Source: Kibdelosporangium persicum (GTDB lineage Bacteria; Actinomycetota; Actinomycetes; Mycobacteriales; Pseudonocardiaceae). Taken from it: DNA of 64,000 bases. Shown here piece after piece: positions 46,903 to 55,675 of this stretch. The notes beneath the pieces were generated by a model that saw only the letters and a program-made list of their open reading frames with translations, did no database searches and was not told the DNA's origin. The position numbers were made by a program, and so were the translations under genes. The stretch is taken from the NCBI RefSeq assembly GCF_013280595.1, contig NZ_JAAATY010000041.1, positions 1-64,000 on the forward strand. The letters run 5' to 3'. Position 1 is the first letter of the stretch. Every line of letters begins with the position of its first letter.

Positions 46903-48480
46903 ATGCCGGGAACAGTGGTCACTTTCTACTCCTACAAGGGTGGTGTCGGCCGCAGTTTCACCCTGGCCAACATCGCCGTCCTGCTCGCCCGCTGGGGCCG
47001 CCGGGTGCTGTGCCTGGACTGGGACCTGGAGGCACCGGGGCTGCACGACTACTTCCAGCCGATGATCAGTACTCCACCCGCCGGCGGGGTGATCGATCTG
47101 ATCAGTGACTTCCTCGAAGGCCGGAGTCCGCCGCTGGATCACACCGTCCGGCTGTCCGGTGCGGGCGTTCTCGACTTCCTCGCCGCGGGCCGGCAGGACG
47201 CGGACTACGTCGGCCGGGTCCAGGGCATCGACTGGGATCACCTGTACGAACTGGGATTCGGCGACTACCTGGAGAGCTGCCGCGAGCAGTGGACTGCCGA
47301 CTACGACTTCGTGCTGCTCGACAGCCGCACCGGGGTGTCGGACGTGGGCAGCATCTGCACCGCCCACCTGCCTGACCGCCTTGTCGTGTTGTTCACCGCC
47401 AACATGCAGAGCCTGCGCGGCGCTGTCGAAATCGCTGAACGCGCCGGAGTGGCCAGGGATCCGATGCCGTACGACCGGGCGAAGCTCACCATCATGCCGC
47501 TGCTGTCGAGGTTCGACACCCGTGAGGAGTACGACCGCTCGGAGAAGTGGCGGCAGACCGCTCTCAGCGAGACCCGAGGGCTGTTCGACAACTGGCTCAA
47601 CCAGAGGATTCCACCCGAGCTGATCGCGCGGCACCTGACGTTGCCTTACGTGTCGTACTGGAGCTTCGGCGAGCAGCTCCCCGTTCTTTTCGAGTCCAAT
47701 CCGAGCGCGGACCAGATCGGTTTCGCCCTGGAGACGGTGGCCGCACTCATCGCGCACGACTTCGACCGGACGGATCTGCTTGCGGAGAACCGAGACGCCT
47801 ACGTCGCGGCGGCCCGTGCAACCAAACGGCAGTTCGTCCACGACCTCAGGGTGAGTACGCCGAGGTCCACGTTGAAGCTCGCGAACGAGCTCATCGCCGA
47901 ACTGGGTGCGCTGGGTGTCCGGGCCGAGCGGTCGCTGTCGGGTGACCGTTCGCTGCTCACGAAGCTGGAGGACGACGCCCGGCACTTGTGCCTCGTCATC
48001 GACGGCAAGGTGAGCCGGTGGCAGACCGCGGAGGTCGATCTGTTCCTGCACCGGACTCTTGGCCAGGAACGGCGGATCATCCCGGTGCTGACGGCCGACG
48101 CGGATCCCAACGCGCTGCCGGGCCACGTGGGCAACCTGCGGTACGTGAAGTTCAGTCGTTCGGACGGTCCCGCCGAAGTGGCCCGTGGCCTGGCCAAACA
48201 GATCAACGGTTCGGCTCCGCGCGGCGGAGACCTCCTGGACACCCTGCGGCGGGTCGCGGGCGCCTCGTTGCCGCCGCCGTTGTGGGAGATCGTCGACGAG
48301 ATCGTGCGTGCCTTGCTCGACGCGATCACAGCGCACGACGACGCGAAAGTGAGCGAGCTGGGCGACGAACTGGCCTTGGAGATCAGGCCTCGCGTCGCAC
48401 GCCGGCAGGACATGAAGGCCCCGCCGGAGACCCGGGAGGTGATCGAGTGGGTCGTCCGGCGGCTTGAATCGGTGGCATGA
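46903..48480 (+). CDS. KGGVGR-type ParA-like ATPase with C-terminal TIR-like domain
   Basis: 525 aa. The P-loop is the deviant form KGGVGRS (12-18), with FDWDLEAPGLHDYF-like strand 2 (CLDWDLEAPGLHDY). It is thus a MinD/ParA-fold NTPase of the KGGVGR variant. After a middle region, residues 315-430 look like a TIR domain (LCLVIDGKVSRWQTAEVDLF). S371, W373 and Glu377 have the same spacing as in the TIR protein encoded upstream. The last 90 residues are helical. It probably uses ATP to control assembly or activation of the TIR partners (inference). The next gene follows after 24 nt. Confidence 0.8.
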   Translation: MPGTVVTFYSYKGGVGRSFTLANIAVLLARWGRRVLCLDWDLEAPGLHDYFQPMISTPPAGGVIDLISDFLEGRSPPLDHTVRLSGAGVLDFLAAGRQDADYVGRVQGIDWDHLYELGFGDYLESCREQWTADYDFVLLDSRTGVSDVGSICTAHLPDRLVVLFTANMQSLRGAVEIAERAGVARDPMPYDRAKLTIMPLLSRFDTREEYDRSEKWRQTALSETRGLFDNWLNQRIPPELIARHLTLPYVSYWSFGEQLPVLFESNPSADQIGFALETVAALIAHDFDRTDLLAENRDAYVAAARATKRQFVHDLRVSTPRSTLKLANELIAELGALGVRAERSLSGDRSLLTKLEDDARHLCLVIDGKVSRWQTAEVDLFLHRTLGQERRIIPVLTADADPNALPGHVGNLRYVKFSRSDGPAEVARGLAKQINGSAPRGGDLLDTLRRVAGASLPPPLWEIVDEIVRALLDAITAHDDAKVSELGDELALEIRPRVARRQDMKAPPETREVIEWVVRRLESVA

Positions 48481-48504
48481 GTTCCACGGTGGGAGGGATT
48501 TCGG

Positions 48505-49137
48505 ATGTCCGTTGAACTGGGGCACAAGCAGATCGCGGCGATGTTCACGTTGATGAAGCTCGCGCGTGAGGTGTCCAACCCGGAGCTCGAGGAGGTGGTG
48601 GGTTTCCGGCTCACCGGCGAGGACCGCCGGAAGCTCAACAAACAAGGGCTGGTGAGCAGCCGTGAGGAACGAAGGACGCTGTATCACGAGCTGACCGATG
48701 ACGGCTGGGCGTGGTGCGCCAAGGAGTTCAGCGCCAAAGAACCGCCGGGCCCAAGGCCGCGCAGTGTCCTCGGTGTCGCGTTGTACGTTGTCCTCAACGG
48801 ACTGAACGACTACATGCTGCGCGAGAACCTGCGTCCGGCTGACGTTTTCGCGTCCACAGGCGAGCACGGGGAAGAGGACCTTGAGCAGAAGATCCGGCTC
48901 GCTTACCGAAAGCTGGCCGCCTCTCCGCAGGCCTGGGTCGGTCTGGCCGACCTGCGTCCGCTGCTCGGCGATGTGCCGACGGACGAAGTCGACGCCGCGC
49001 TGAAGGAGATGAGCCGTAGTGGCCAGGCGCACCTCGTGCCGGAGCCCAACAGGAAGACCCTTGACGCGGCCGATCACGCGGCCGCGGTTCGGATCGGCGG
49101 CGAGGACAACCACCTGATCTCCATCGAGGCGTCATGA
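48505..49137 (+). CDS. winged-helix-like protein of the TIR-HerA operon
   Basis: 210 aa. Two wHTH-like regions can be traced. One is N-terminal (VSNPELEEVVGFRLTGEDRR, then LVSSREERRTLYHELTDDGW). The other is C-terminal (AWVGLADLRPLLGDVPTDEV, ending RIGGEDNHLISIEAS). It could bind DNA and recruit the HerA motor, or act as the regulator. No named family fits. GGAGGG precedes ATG 48505 and the stop overlaps the HerA start by ATGA. Confidence 0.65.
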   Translation: MSVELGHKQIAAMFTLMKLAREVSNPELEEVVGFRLTGEDRRKLNKQGLVSSREERRTLYHELTDDGWAWCAKEFSAKEPPGPRPRSVLGVALYVVLNGLNDYMLRENLRPADVFASTGEHGEEDLEQKIRLAYRKLAASPQAWVGLADLRPLLGDVPTDEVDAALKEMSRSGQAHLVPEPNRKTLDAADHAAAVRIGGEDNHLISIEAS

Positions 49138-52100
49138 TCGACCAGCTCGCCGCGCTGGCGACTGTGCGTTTCGACTGGGCGGACACACCGGATCACGTGT
49201 GGCGTGACTCTCCGTACCATGTGGACGGTATGCACGCCGACGTGACCGTGGCGGTCGACGTGGGCATCCGTGATGCCATGGAGAGTGACGGGCCGAGTCC
49301 GATCGGGCTTGTGCTGCAGGGCCAGAAAGGCGTCGGCAAGACACACTTGCTCGGTCTTGTCCGGCGGCACGTGCACCTCGCCGGGGGATACTTCTTCCTC
49401 GACGACCTCACCGCGGGCGACGCGTTCTGGGAGAACACCGCGGAGGCGCTCCGTCGTGGCCTGTCCAGAGTAGACGCTTCGGGCGAGTCCCAGCTGACGA
49501 GTTTCCTGCGTCGTGTGTGTGAACGTGGTGCGGTCGACCCCAAGGCGGCCGAGGCGGTCCTGAGCGGATACAACCTGACGAAGTCCGATGTGGACGCCTT
49601 TGTCAACGGCGTGCGGCTGCTCGATCTCCAGCTGGCGAGGGAATGTGGCGACACAGCACGAGCCCTGGTGCTCTATGCGAGCGAGGACACGACGGCGAAC
49701 TACATCGGGGAGGCTTACCTCGGTGGGCTGGACGAGTCGAGGGCCGGTGAACGGGTCAAGTGGGGCATCCGGCCGCGGCCGACAACCGCGCTCGCCCAGG
49801 TCCGCGACATCACCCGGTTACTGGCGTTGACCGGTCCCATCGTCATCGCTGTCGACCAGCTCGACACGCTGATAGCGCGTTCTGCCAGGAAGACGAAGGA
49901 CATCGGGGACAGCGCGGACGAGGACATGCTCGTCGCGCAGATCGCCGACGGGTTGATGGGTTTGCGTGAGGTGACGCGGAGGACCGTGACCATGCTCGCC
50001 TGTCTGCCCGGCACATGGGAGCGCATCAAAGCCACGGCGACCGATTCCGTCCCGGACCGGTTCCGTGAGTCGCTGACGCTGGGCCGGGTCACCGACGCGG
50101 CCCTCGGCCGCGCCCTGATCGAGAAGCGGCTTGGCACTGTCTACGAGGCCATGGGGTTCGTACCCCCGTATCCGACCTGGCCGGTCGCCCCCTCGGCTTT
50201 CGAAGGAGAGTGGGAGGAGTTCACACCCCGCGAGCTGTTGAAGCGCATCAGCGCGCACATCGACAACTGCCTGCGCACCGGGCAGGCTCACGAGCTGACG
50301 AGCTTCGGTGACCGTGCGCCACAACCGGCGGCCGCCCCGCCGCGTCCGGCCACCACACCGGATCGGTTCGCCGAGCTGGACAGGTGGTTCGAGGAGCTGC
50401 GCGCGACCGCAGACGTCTCATCCGCCCTTGACCAGGGAGCCGAGGACAAGGTGATGCCGGAGCTGTTGTCCGCGGCTCTGCGTGCGTGGATCACCGAGGT
50501 CGGCGACGACAACATGGAATGGATGTGCGGGGCCCACGAGGAGAGCAACAACGACCTGCACGCCTGGCTCACCCACACCATCGACGAGGCAGCCGATCTC
50601 GAGGAGCACTGGGCCTTCCGTGCGATCGCCGCTCCCGATCCCCGGGCGGCGCTGAGTCGGCTCCGGAAGGCGTTGTCCGCGGCTGGGACTCGCAAAGGTG
50701 CTGACAACCGGCATCTCATCCTCATCCGTCAGCCGAGATGGTCGCCGGGTGTCAAGACCCAGGAGGCGCTGAGGAATTTCACAGCCGCGGGCGGGAAGTC
50801 GCTGAAGGTGTCGGATCCCGACCTGCGAACGTTCTGGGCACTGGACAAGATGTTCGGCCGGGGTGGTACCGAGTTGCACGAGTGGCTAGTGGACCGCAGG
50901 CCCGCCAGCAAGTCGGCGCTGTTGTCGGCCGTGTTGCCCACACCTTCGACCGGGCACCGTGAGAACGGGACACACCCGCCGCCGGTGGCCGACGCTCCGG
51001 CCGCGGGCACCGTTGCCGGTGCGATCACACTCGGTCGCACGGCCGGTAGCGGACAGCACGTTCGCATTGACCTGGCGGCACTTCGGCAGCACACCGCCGT
51101 GTTCGCCGGATCAGGTTCGGGCAAGACGGTTCTGCTTCGGCGGATCGTCGAGGAGTGTGCGCTTCAGGGCGTCTCGTCGATCGTGCTGGACCCGAACAAC
51201 GACCTGGCGAGACTGGGAGATCCGTGGCCTCAGCCGCCGGACGCGTGGGGACCGGGTGACGCCGAGCTCGCGCGGCGCTATCTGGACGGGACGGACGTCG
51301 TGGTGTGGACACCGGGCCGGTCGACCGGCAGGCCGTTGACTTTCCAGCCGTTGCCCGACTTCGCCAGCGTCGTCGACGATGACGACGAGTTCAACGCGGC
51401 CGTGGAGGTGGCCATCGCGACCCTCGCACCGCAACTGCGGCTCACCGGGAGCACGGTCAAGACGAAGATCGGGATGGCGGTGCTGCGGCAGGCCGTCGTG
51501 CACCATGCCCGGACTGGTTCACGCAGTCTGCCCGGGCTGATCGACGTCCTGGCCGATCTGCCCGGGGGAGTCAGCACGCTCAACGACGCCAGGCGGATCG
51601 CCGCGGATCTGGCGGAAGCCCTCAAGGCGGCGATGGTCAACGATCCACTGTTCGCCGGGGAAGGCGAACCTGTGGATCCCGGCATCCTGCTCACGCCACG
51701 ACCGGGCCGCGACGCCAGGGTGTCGGTGATCAGCTTTGTGGGCCTGCCGTCGGAAGAGCAGCGGCAGAACTTCGTGAACCAGTTGCAGATGGAACTTTTC
51801 GCCTGGATCAAACGCAATCCGGCGGGGGACCGCCCGTTGGGCGGGCTGTTCGTGATGGACGAGGCCCAGACCCTGGCCGCGTCCGGCACGATGACAGCAA
51901 GCACGCGCAGCACCATCGTGCTCGCCTCGCAGGCACGCAAGTACGGTCTCGGCCTGCTGTTCGCCACGCAGGCCCCGAAAGGCCTGCACAACCAGGTCGC
52001 CGGCAACGCGATGACCCAGTTCTTCGGCCGTCTCAACAGTCCGGCGCAGATCGCCGCGGCGAACGAGATGGCCCGCGCCAAGGGCAGTCCGGTTGCCGAC

Positions 52101-52244
52101 ATCTCCCGCCTGGAACGCGCGCAGTTCTACGTCTCCAGCGAGTCTTTCGGCTTCCGGCAAGTCACGACACCGCTCTGCCTTACCCACCACCCCGCTTCGC
52201 CACTGCGCGTCGAGGAGGTGATCGAGCGCGCCCGGAAAACCTGA
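49134..52244 (+). CDS. AAA-HerA double ATPase
   Basis: 1036 aa. The N-terminal AAA module has Walker A GQKGVGKT (63-70) and Walker B IVIAVDQLD near 240. A helical middle region with unknown fold follows. The C-terminal HerA/FtsK-like motor has Walker A AGSGSGKT near 660, LFVMDEAQTLA Walker B near 907, and a Thr/Gln sensor segment (LLFATQAPKG). HerA-type ATPases form hexamers that pump DNA. When paired with SIR2 (Nezha) or other nucleases they act in anti-phage defence. Here the partner effector is TIR. The extra N-terminal AAA is unusual for known HerA defence proteins. It is translationally coupled to the gene before it. Confidence 0.83.
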   Translation: MIDQLAALATVRFDWADTPDHVWRDSPYHVDGMHADVTVAVDVGIRDAMESDGPSPIGLVLQGQKGVGKTHLLGLVRRHVHLAGGYFFLDDLTAGDAFWENTAEALRRGLSRVDASGESQLTSFLRRVCERGAVDPKAAEAVLSGYNLTKSDVDAFVNGVRLLDLQLARECGDTARALVLYASEDTTANYIGEAYLGGLDESRAGERVKWGIRPRPTTALAQVRDITRLLALTGPIVIAVDQLDTLIARSARKTKDIGDSADEDMLVAQIADGLMGLREVTRRTVTMLACLPGTWERIKATATDSVPDRFRESLTLGRVTDAALGRALIEKRLGTVYEAMGFVPPYPTWPVAPSAFEGEWEEFTPRELLKRISAHIDNCLRTGQAHELTSFGDRAPQPAAAPPRPATTPDRFAELDRWFEELRATADVSSALDQGAEDKVMPELLSAALRAWITEVGDDNMEWMCGAHEESNNDLHAWLTHTIDEAADLEEHWAFRAIAAPDPRAALSRLRKALSAAGTRKGADNRHLILIRQPRWSPGVKTQEALRNFTAAGGKSLKVSDPDLRTFWALDKMFGRGGTELHEWLVDRRPASKSALLSAVLPTPSTGHRENGTHPPPVADAPAAGTVAGAITLGRTAGSGQHVRIDLAALRQHTAVFAGSGSGKTVLLRRIVEECALQGVSSIVLDPNNDLARLGDPWPQPPDAWGPGDAELARRYLDGTDVVVWTPGRSTGRPLTFQPLPDFASVVDDDDEFNAAVEVAIATLAPQLRLTGSTVKTKIGMAVLRQAVVHHARTGSRSLPGLIDVLADLPGGVSTLNDARRIAADLAEALKAAMVNDPLFAGEGEPVDPGILLTPRPGRDARVSVISFVGLPSEEQRQNFVNQLQMELFAWIKRNPAGDRPLGGLFVMDEAQTLAASGTMTASTRSTIVLASQARKYGLGLLFATQAPKGLHNQVAGNAMTQFFGRLNSPAQIAAANEMARAKGSPVADISRLERAQFYVSSESFGFRQVTTPLCLTHHPASPLRVEEVIERARKT

Positions 52245-52352
52245 CGTTCCGGTACGCCTTGGCGTCGTCATCGGAGCGACGGCGCCACCACCGAGGGCAG
52301 ACCGTACGAACTCATCGACCGCTATCTGGAACGAGCGATCGCTGAGGCACAG

Positions 52353-53375
52353 GTGCGCACTGTGCCGGAACTGAGCCGCTTCCTTTCGTTGGACCAGCCG
52401 CTGGTGGACCGGGCGGTCCGAGTACTGGCCACGATCGGGCACGTCACGTTCCCCGGAGGCGCCATCGAGCTGACTGAACTCGGCTGGCGGTCCGTTCGGG
52501 ACGGTGTCTGTTATCTCACCACCGTGCAGGACCGTCGCAAGATGTACTTCGACGCCTACCGTTCCCGCCCGTTGAGCCGCAGGTACTACGACCCAGGCGT
52601 GGTCACGTTGTTGCCACTGGAGGACGTGAACGCGGCGGCTGGAGATCGCGGGGCCTCGTTCCGGATGCTGCACAGCACGTACGGTTTTCGGAAGGAGGCC
52701 TTGGCGGAGCTCGCCGGGAACCCGGATCGGGTTCACTACAACCTCCCGGCTCGCATCGAGTATCCGGAGTCGCTCGGTGAGGAACTCGTGTACCTGCCGA
52801 TGTACGTGGTGCGCGCGATGGACGCCGGCGGCCGCCTGACTTACCTGGCATACACCCAAGCCGCTGACAGCGTTGATCCGGACCTCACCGAGTTGCTGCG
52901 CGACACACCGGAAATCGTGGCGCCGCTGGATGCCGAGTTCCGCGCGACGGACCCCGATCGCCAGGCGAACCGGATCGAACGATGGCTCGACAGGCACAAC
53001 ATGACACACTGCCGGGCCGTCCGGACCGCACACGGAACGTGGCGAGTTGTTCTTCCCGAAGCCGCGTTCGTGCCGGCTGGCACAGTCGGGCTGAACAAGG
53101 TGGGTTCCTACGTTGTGCTGGATCAGGATCTTCTGTACGTGTCGTGCGATGTGCGCAGCGTCCGGGAGCGAGCGCTGCTGGAGCGAGTTGACGCCTATGT
53201 AGCGGCTCGCAAGACCACCGCGGCGCTGGACGTCCGTGCGCACATAGCGCGGGTAGCCGCCCAGCTCGGCCTCAGTTCGGTTGGCCCGCGACAGCTCCAG
53301 CGAATGGCGGCCGCGGCCGGCATGCCGGGCCTGGCCGGTGAACTCGCGACGATCGCCGATGAGGAGAACCCATGA
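52353..53375 (+). CDS. winged-helix-like protein of the TIR-HerA operon, unknown family
   Basis: 340 aa from GTG 52353. An N-terminal wHTH-like segment (TVPELSRFLSLDQPLVDRAV, IGHVTFPGGAIELTELGWRS) is followed by a soluble domain (RRKMYFDAYRSRPLSRRYYD) and a C-terminal helical part. The frame is the same as that of the HerA gene, whose stop lies 108 nt upstream. The residues just before the GTG (RPYELIDRYLERAIAEAQ) also look like coding sequence, so the true start may be earlier or a start codon may have been lost. No family is assigned. Confidence 0.6.
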   Translation: MRTVPELSRFLSLDQPLVDRAVRVLATIGHVTFPGGAIELTELGWRSVRDGVCYLTTVQDRRKMYFDAYRSRPLSRRYYDPGVVTLLPLEDVNAAAGDRGASFRMLHSTYGFRKEALAELAGNPDRVHYNLPARIEYPESLGEELVYLPMYVVRAMDAGGRLTYLAYTQAADSVDPDLTELLRDTPEIVAPLDAEFRATDPDRQANRIERWLDRHNMTHCRAVRTAHGTWRVVLPEAAFVPAGTVGLNKVGSYVVLDQDLLYVSCDVRSVRERALLERVDAYVAARKTTAALDVRAHIARVAAQLGLSSVGPRQLQRMAAAAGMPGLAGELATIADEENP

Positions 53376-53389
53376 TCTCCGACCCGAAT

Positions 53390-53935
53390 CCGCCCGCGCG
53401 TCCGGCGCCGCACGTCTCGCCGACGGTCAGTGCTGGGGCGGGCCGAATCCTGCCATGTCGCCCGGTGACGTGGCGTTCGAGCAGGCCCGCGGCTCCGTGT
53501 TCGAGGAGCCGGGCGGTGTCGGTCGACCGGGGCAGCATCGTGTTCTCGTAGGTACGGACGGCTTCGTCGATCGTGGGCGAACCGGCCAGGGCGAGAGCGA
53601 GTTCGTAGGCGTCGAGCATGGCCAGGTTGGCGCCGACACCAAGTGGGGGCATGAGATGGGCGGCGTCGCCGAGCAGGGTGACGGTCGGTGAGTGCTGCCA
53701 GATGTGCGGGACCGGCAGGGCGAACAACGGGCGATCGACGTACGGCCCGTCGTTGTCGGTGATCATCTGGAGCATGGACGGCGACCAGTCGGCGAAGGCG
53801 TCGAGCAGCCGGGCGCGGATTCCGGCGGTGTCGTCGTTCCGCAGACCTAGCAGGTCGCGCAACTGGCCCCGGTCGATCTCCGGTCTCGACAGGGATCTCC
53901 GTGTACACCCGCACGGGTATGGAGGTCACGACTCC
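53390..53935 (-). pseudogene. FAD-dependent monooxygenase remnant (frameshifted C-terminal part)
   Basis: The frame from 53862 encodes the C-terminal part of a TetX/PHBH-like flavin monooxygenase, including VTLLGDAAHLMPPLGVGANL, the FAD-binding GD motif. The segment before it (VRVYTEIPVETG) is in another frame, and the N-terminal two thirds with the GxGxxG motif are missing. No intact gene is present. It lies between the TIR-HerA operon and the sensor kinase gene. Confidence 0.75.
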
Positions 53936-53998
53936 CAGCGGGACCGGGTCATCGAGATGGCACTGGACGGCATCAGGACTCGGAGCTGACCAGCGAGG

Positions 53999-55675
53999 TC
54001 AGGAGGGCAGCCGCAGGGTGAACGTCGTGCCTTCGCCCAGTGTGCTGGCCACGTCGACCGACCCGCCCTGCGCTTCGGCGAGCTTGCGCACGATCGCGAG
54101 CCCCAGCCCACTGCCTCCGGTGCTTCTGGTGCGTGACTTGTCTGCCCGCCAGAACCGGTCGAACACGTATGGCAGGTCCTCGGCCGCGATGCCCATACCT
54201 GTGTCCGCGACCGTGATGGCCACCTCGTGCCCCTGCCGCGACGCGCTGATCGCGACCGACCCGCCGGGTGAGTAGCGCACGGCGTTGGCAACGAGGTTGT
54301 CGAGAATCTGCCGCAACCGCAACGGATCGGCCATGACGACGAGGTCCTGCGGAGCTTCGGTCGTAAGCGCGACACCGGCTTCGGCGGCCCGAGCTTCGTG
54401 CGCCGCGCGGACCTGTGCCAGCACCGCGCCCGCCGCCAGTGGTTCGACGGCCAGCCGCAGCGCGCCCGCGTCCGCGATCGCCAGGTCCTGCAGGTCGTCC
54501 ACGACGTGTTGCAGGACCAGGGCTTCCTTGTGCAGCAACGCGATCAGCGCCGGATCGCGATCGCTGATCCCGTCCTGGGCGGCCTCCAGCCAGCCGCGGA
54601 TGTTGCTCAGCGGGGTGCGCAGCTCGTGGGCGATGTCGTTCACCATCGCCTTGCGCGCCTGTTCCAGCTGGGCACGTTTGGCGGCCATCGTGTTGAACGC
54701 CTTGGCCAGTCCGGCGATCTCGTCCTGGCCGGACACCCGGACCGGCGGGGCCTCGCCGCCGTCGGACATGTGTTGCGCCGCGGCGGTCAGCGCCCGTAGC
54801 GGCCGGGTGATGCGGGCACCGGCGAACGCCGTCACTCCCACTGCGACGACGAGCACCGCCGCCGCGGCGCCGACGACCTGCCAGCCGTTGCCTGTCACGT
54901 CGAACGCCGTGGTGGGGGTACCGGACGGGCTCATGAGATAGAGCAGAGCCGGCGGGGCCACGTAGGGCGTGAGCTGCTCCTTGCGTGAGGCCGTGACGCA
55001 TGCCGCGACGGCGGGTTTGTCGGGGCCCGGGACGCCCGTGGCCGGGGTGAAATCGAGGTTGAGCTCCACCGAGGGAAGCTGCTTGCGGGTCAGGCAGGCG
55101 TCGGCGAGATCCTCCAGGGCGAGCAGCGCGGAGAAGTCGGCCGCGGTGTCCGGCGGCAGCAGGTTCTCCTGGCAGTCCTTCGTCGGCAGGCCTTTTTTCC
55201 TGGCCCGCAGGCAGGACAGCGTTTTGCCGTGATCCTCGCGGCCGCGGAAGCCCATCGGTGTCCGGAACGGTCCGAGGACACGTTCGTCGATGCGGTCCGC
55301 GGGCGCGTCCGGCACCAGCACCGGGTCGACGGCCAGCGGGTCCACCACCGCGGACGGGGTGGCGGGCAGCGGGCCGCGGTCACCTCCCACGTCCGCGAGG
55401 ACGTTGCCGTCCTTGGCCACCAGCACGATCCGGCGGTTGCCGTGCCATTCGGCGATCGTCCGCACCACCTGGCCTGCTTCGCCCCAGTCGCGGTTCTGGG
55501 TGGCGTGGGTGAGCAGCGAGGCGTAGATCTGGTTGTCCGTGGCCAGTTTCTGCCCCTGGTCACGCTCGATCGACGTGCGGGTCAGCTGAGCGGCCAGCCA
55601 CGCGGTCGTCGCGATCGAGCAAAGCGCGACGAGCGCCGCGACGGCGAGCAGGCGGACGAAGACACTACGGCGCAT
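53999..55675 (-). CDS. sensor histidine kinase
   Basis: 558 aa. An N-terminal membrane helix (about 8-30) and a second one (about 268-292) flank a large extracytoplasmic sensor region of about 235 residues. It has Cys residues in pairs (LSCLRAR, DCQENLL, DACLTRK), a possible disulfide set. HAMP follows, then HisKA with His near 346 (NDIAHELRTPLSN), and a HATPase_c domain (LRQILDNLVANAVRYSP; GSGLGLAIVRKL). Its start overlaps the response regulator stop by 11 nt. The Cys-rich sensor may detect an envelope stress. Confidence 0.9.
   Translation of the reverse strand: MRRSVFVRLLAVAALVALCSIATTAWLAAQLTRTSIERDQGQKLATDNQIYASLLTHATQNRDWGEAGQVVRTIAEWHGNRRIVLVAKDGNVLADVGGDRGPLPATPSAVVDPLAVDPVLVPDAPADRIDERVLGPFRTPMGFRGREDHGKTLSCLRARKKGLPTKDCQENLLPPDTAADFSALLALEDLADACLTRKQLPSVELNLDFTPATGVPGPDKPAVAACVTASRKEQLTPYVAPPALLYLMSPSGTPTTAFDVTGNGWQVVGAAAAVLVVAVGVTAFAGARITRPLRALTAAAQHMSDGGEAPPVRVSGQDEIAGLAKAFNTMAAKRAQLEQARKAMVNDIAHELRTPLSNIRGWLEAAQDGISDRDPALIALLHKEALVLQHVVDDLQDLAIADAGALRLAVEPLAAGAVLAQVRAAHEARAAEAGVALTTEAPQDLVVMADPLRLRQILDNLVANAVRYSPGGSVAISASRQGHEVAITVADTGMGIAAEDLPYVFDRFWRADKSRTRSTGGSGLGLAIVRKLAEAQGGSVDVASTLGEGTTFTLRLPS

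Noticed and set aside
53272-53862. Intact short flavoprotein gene
   Set aside because: The N-terminal FAD-binding part is absent, the upstream continuation is in another frame and the 3' end runs into the opposite-strand operon gene, so it is called a pseudogene.
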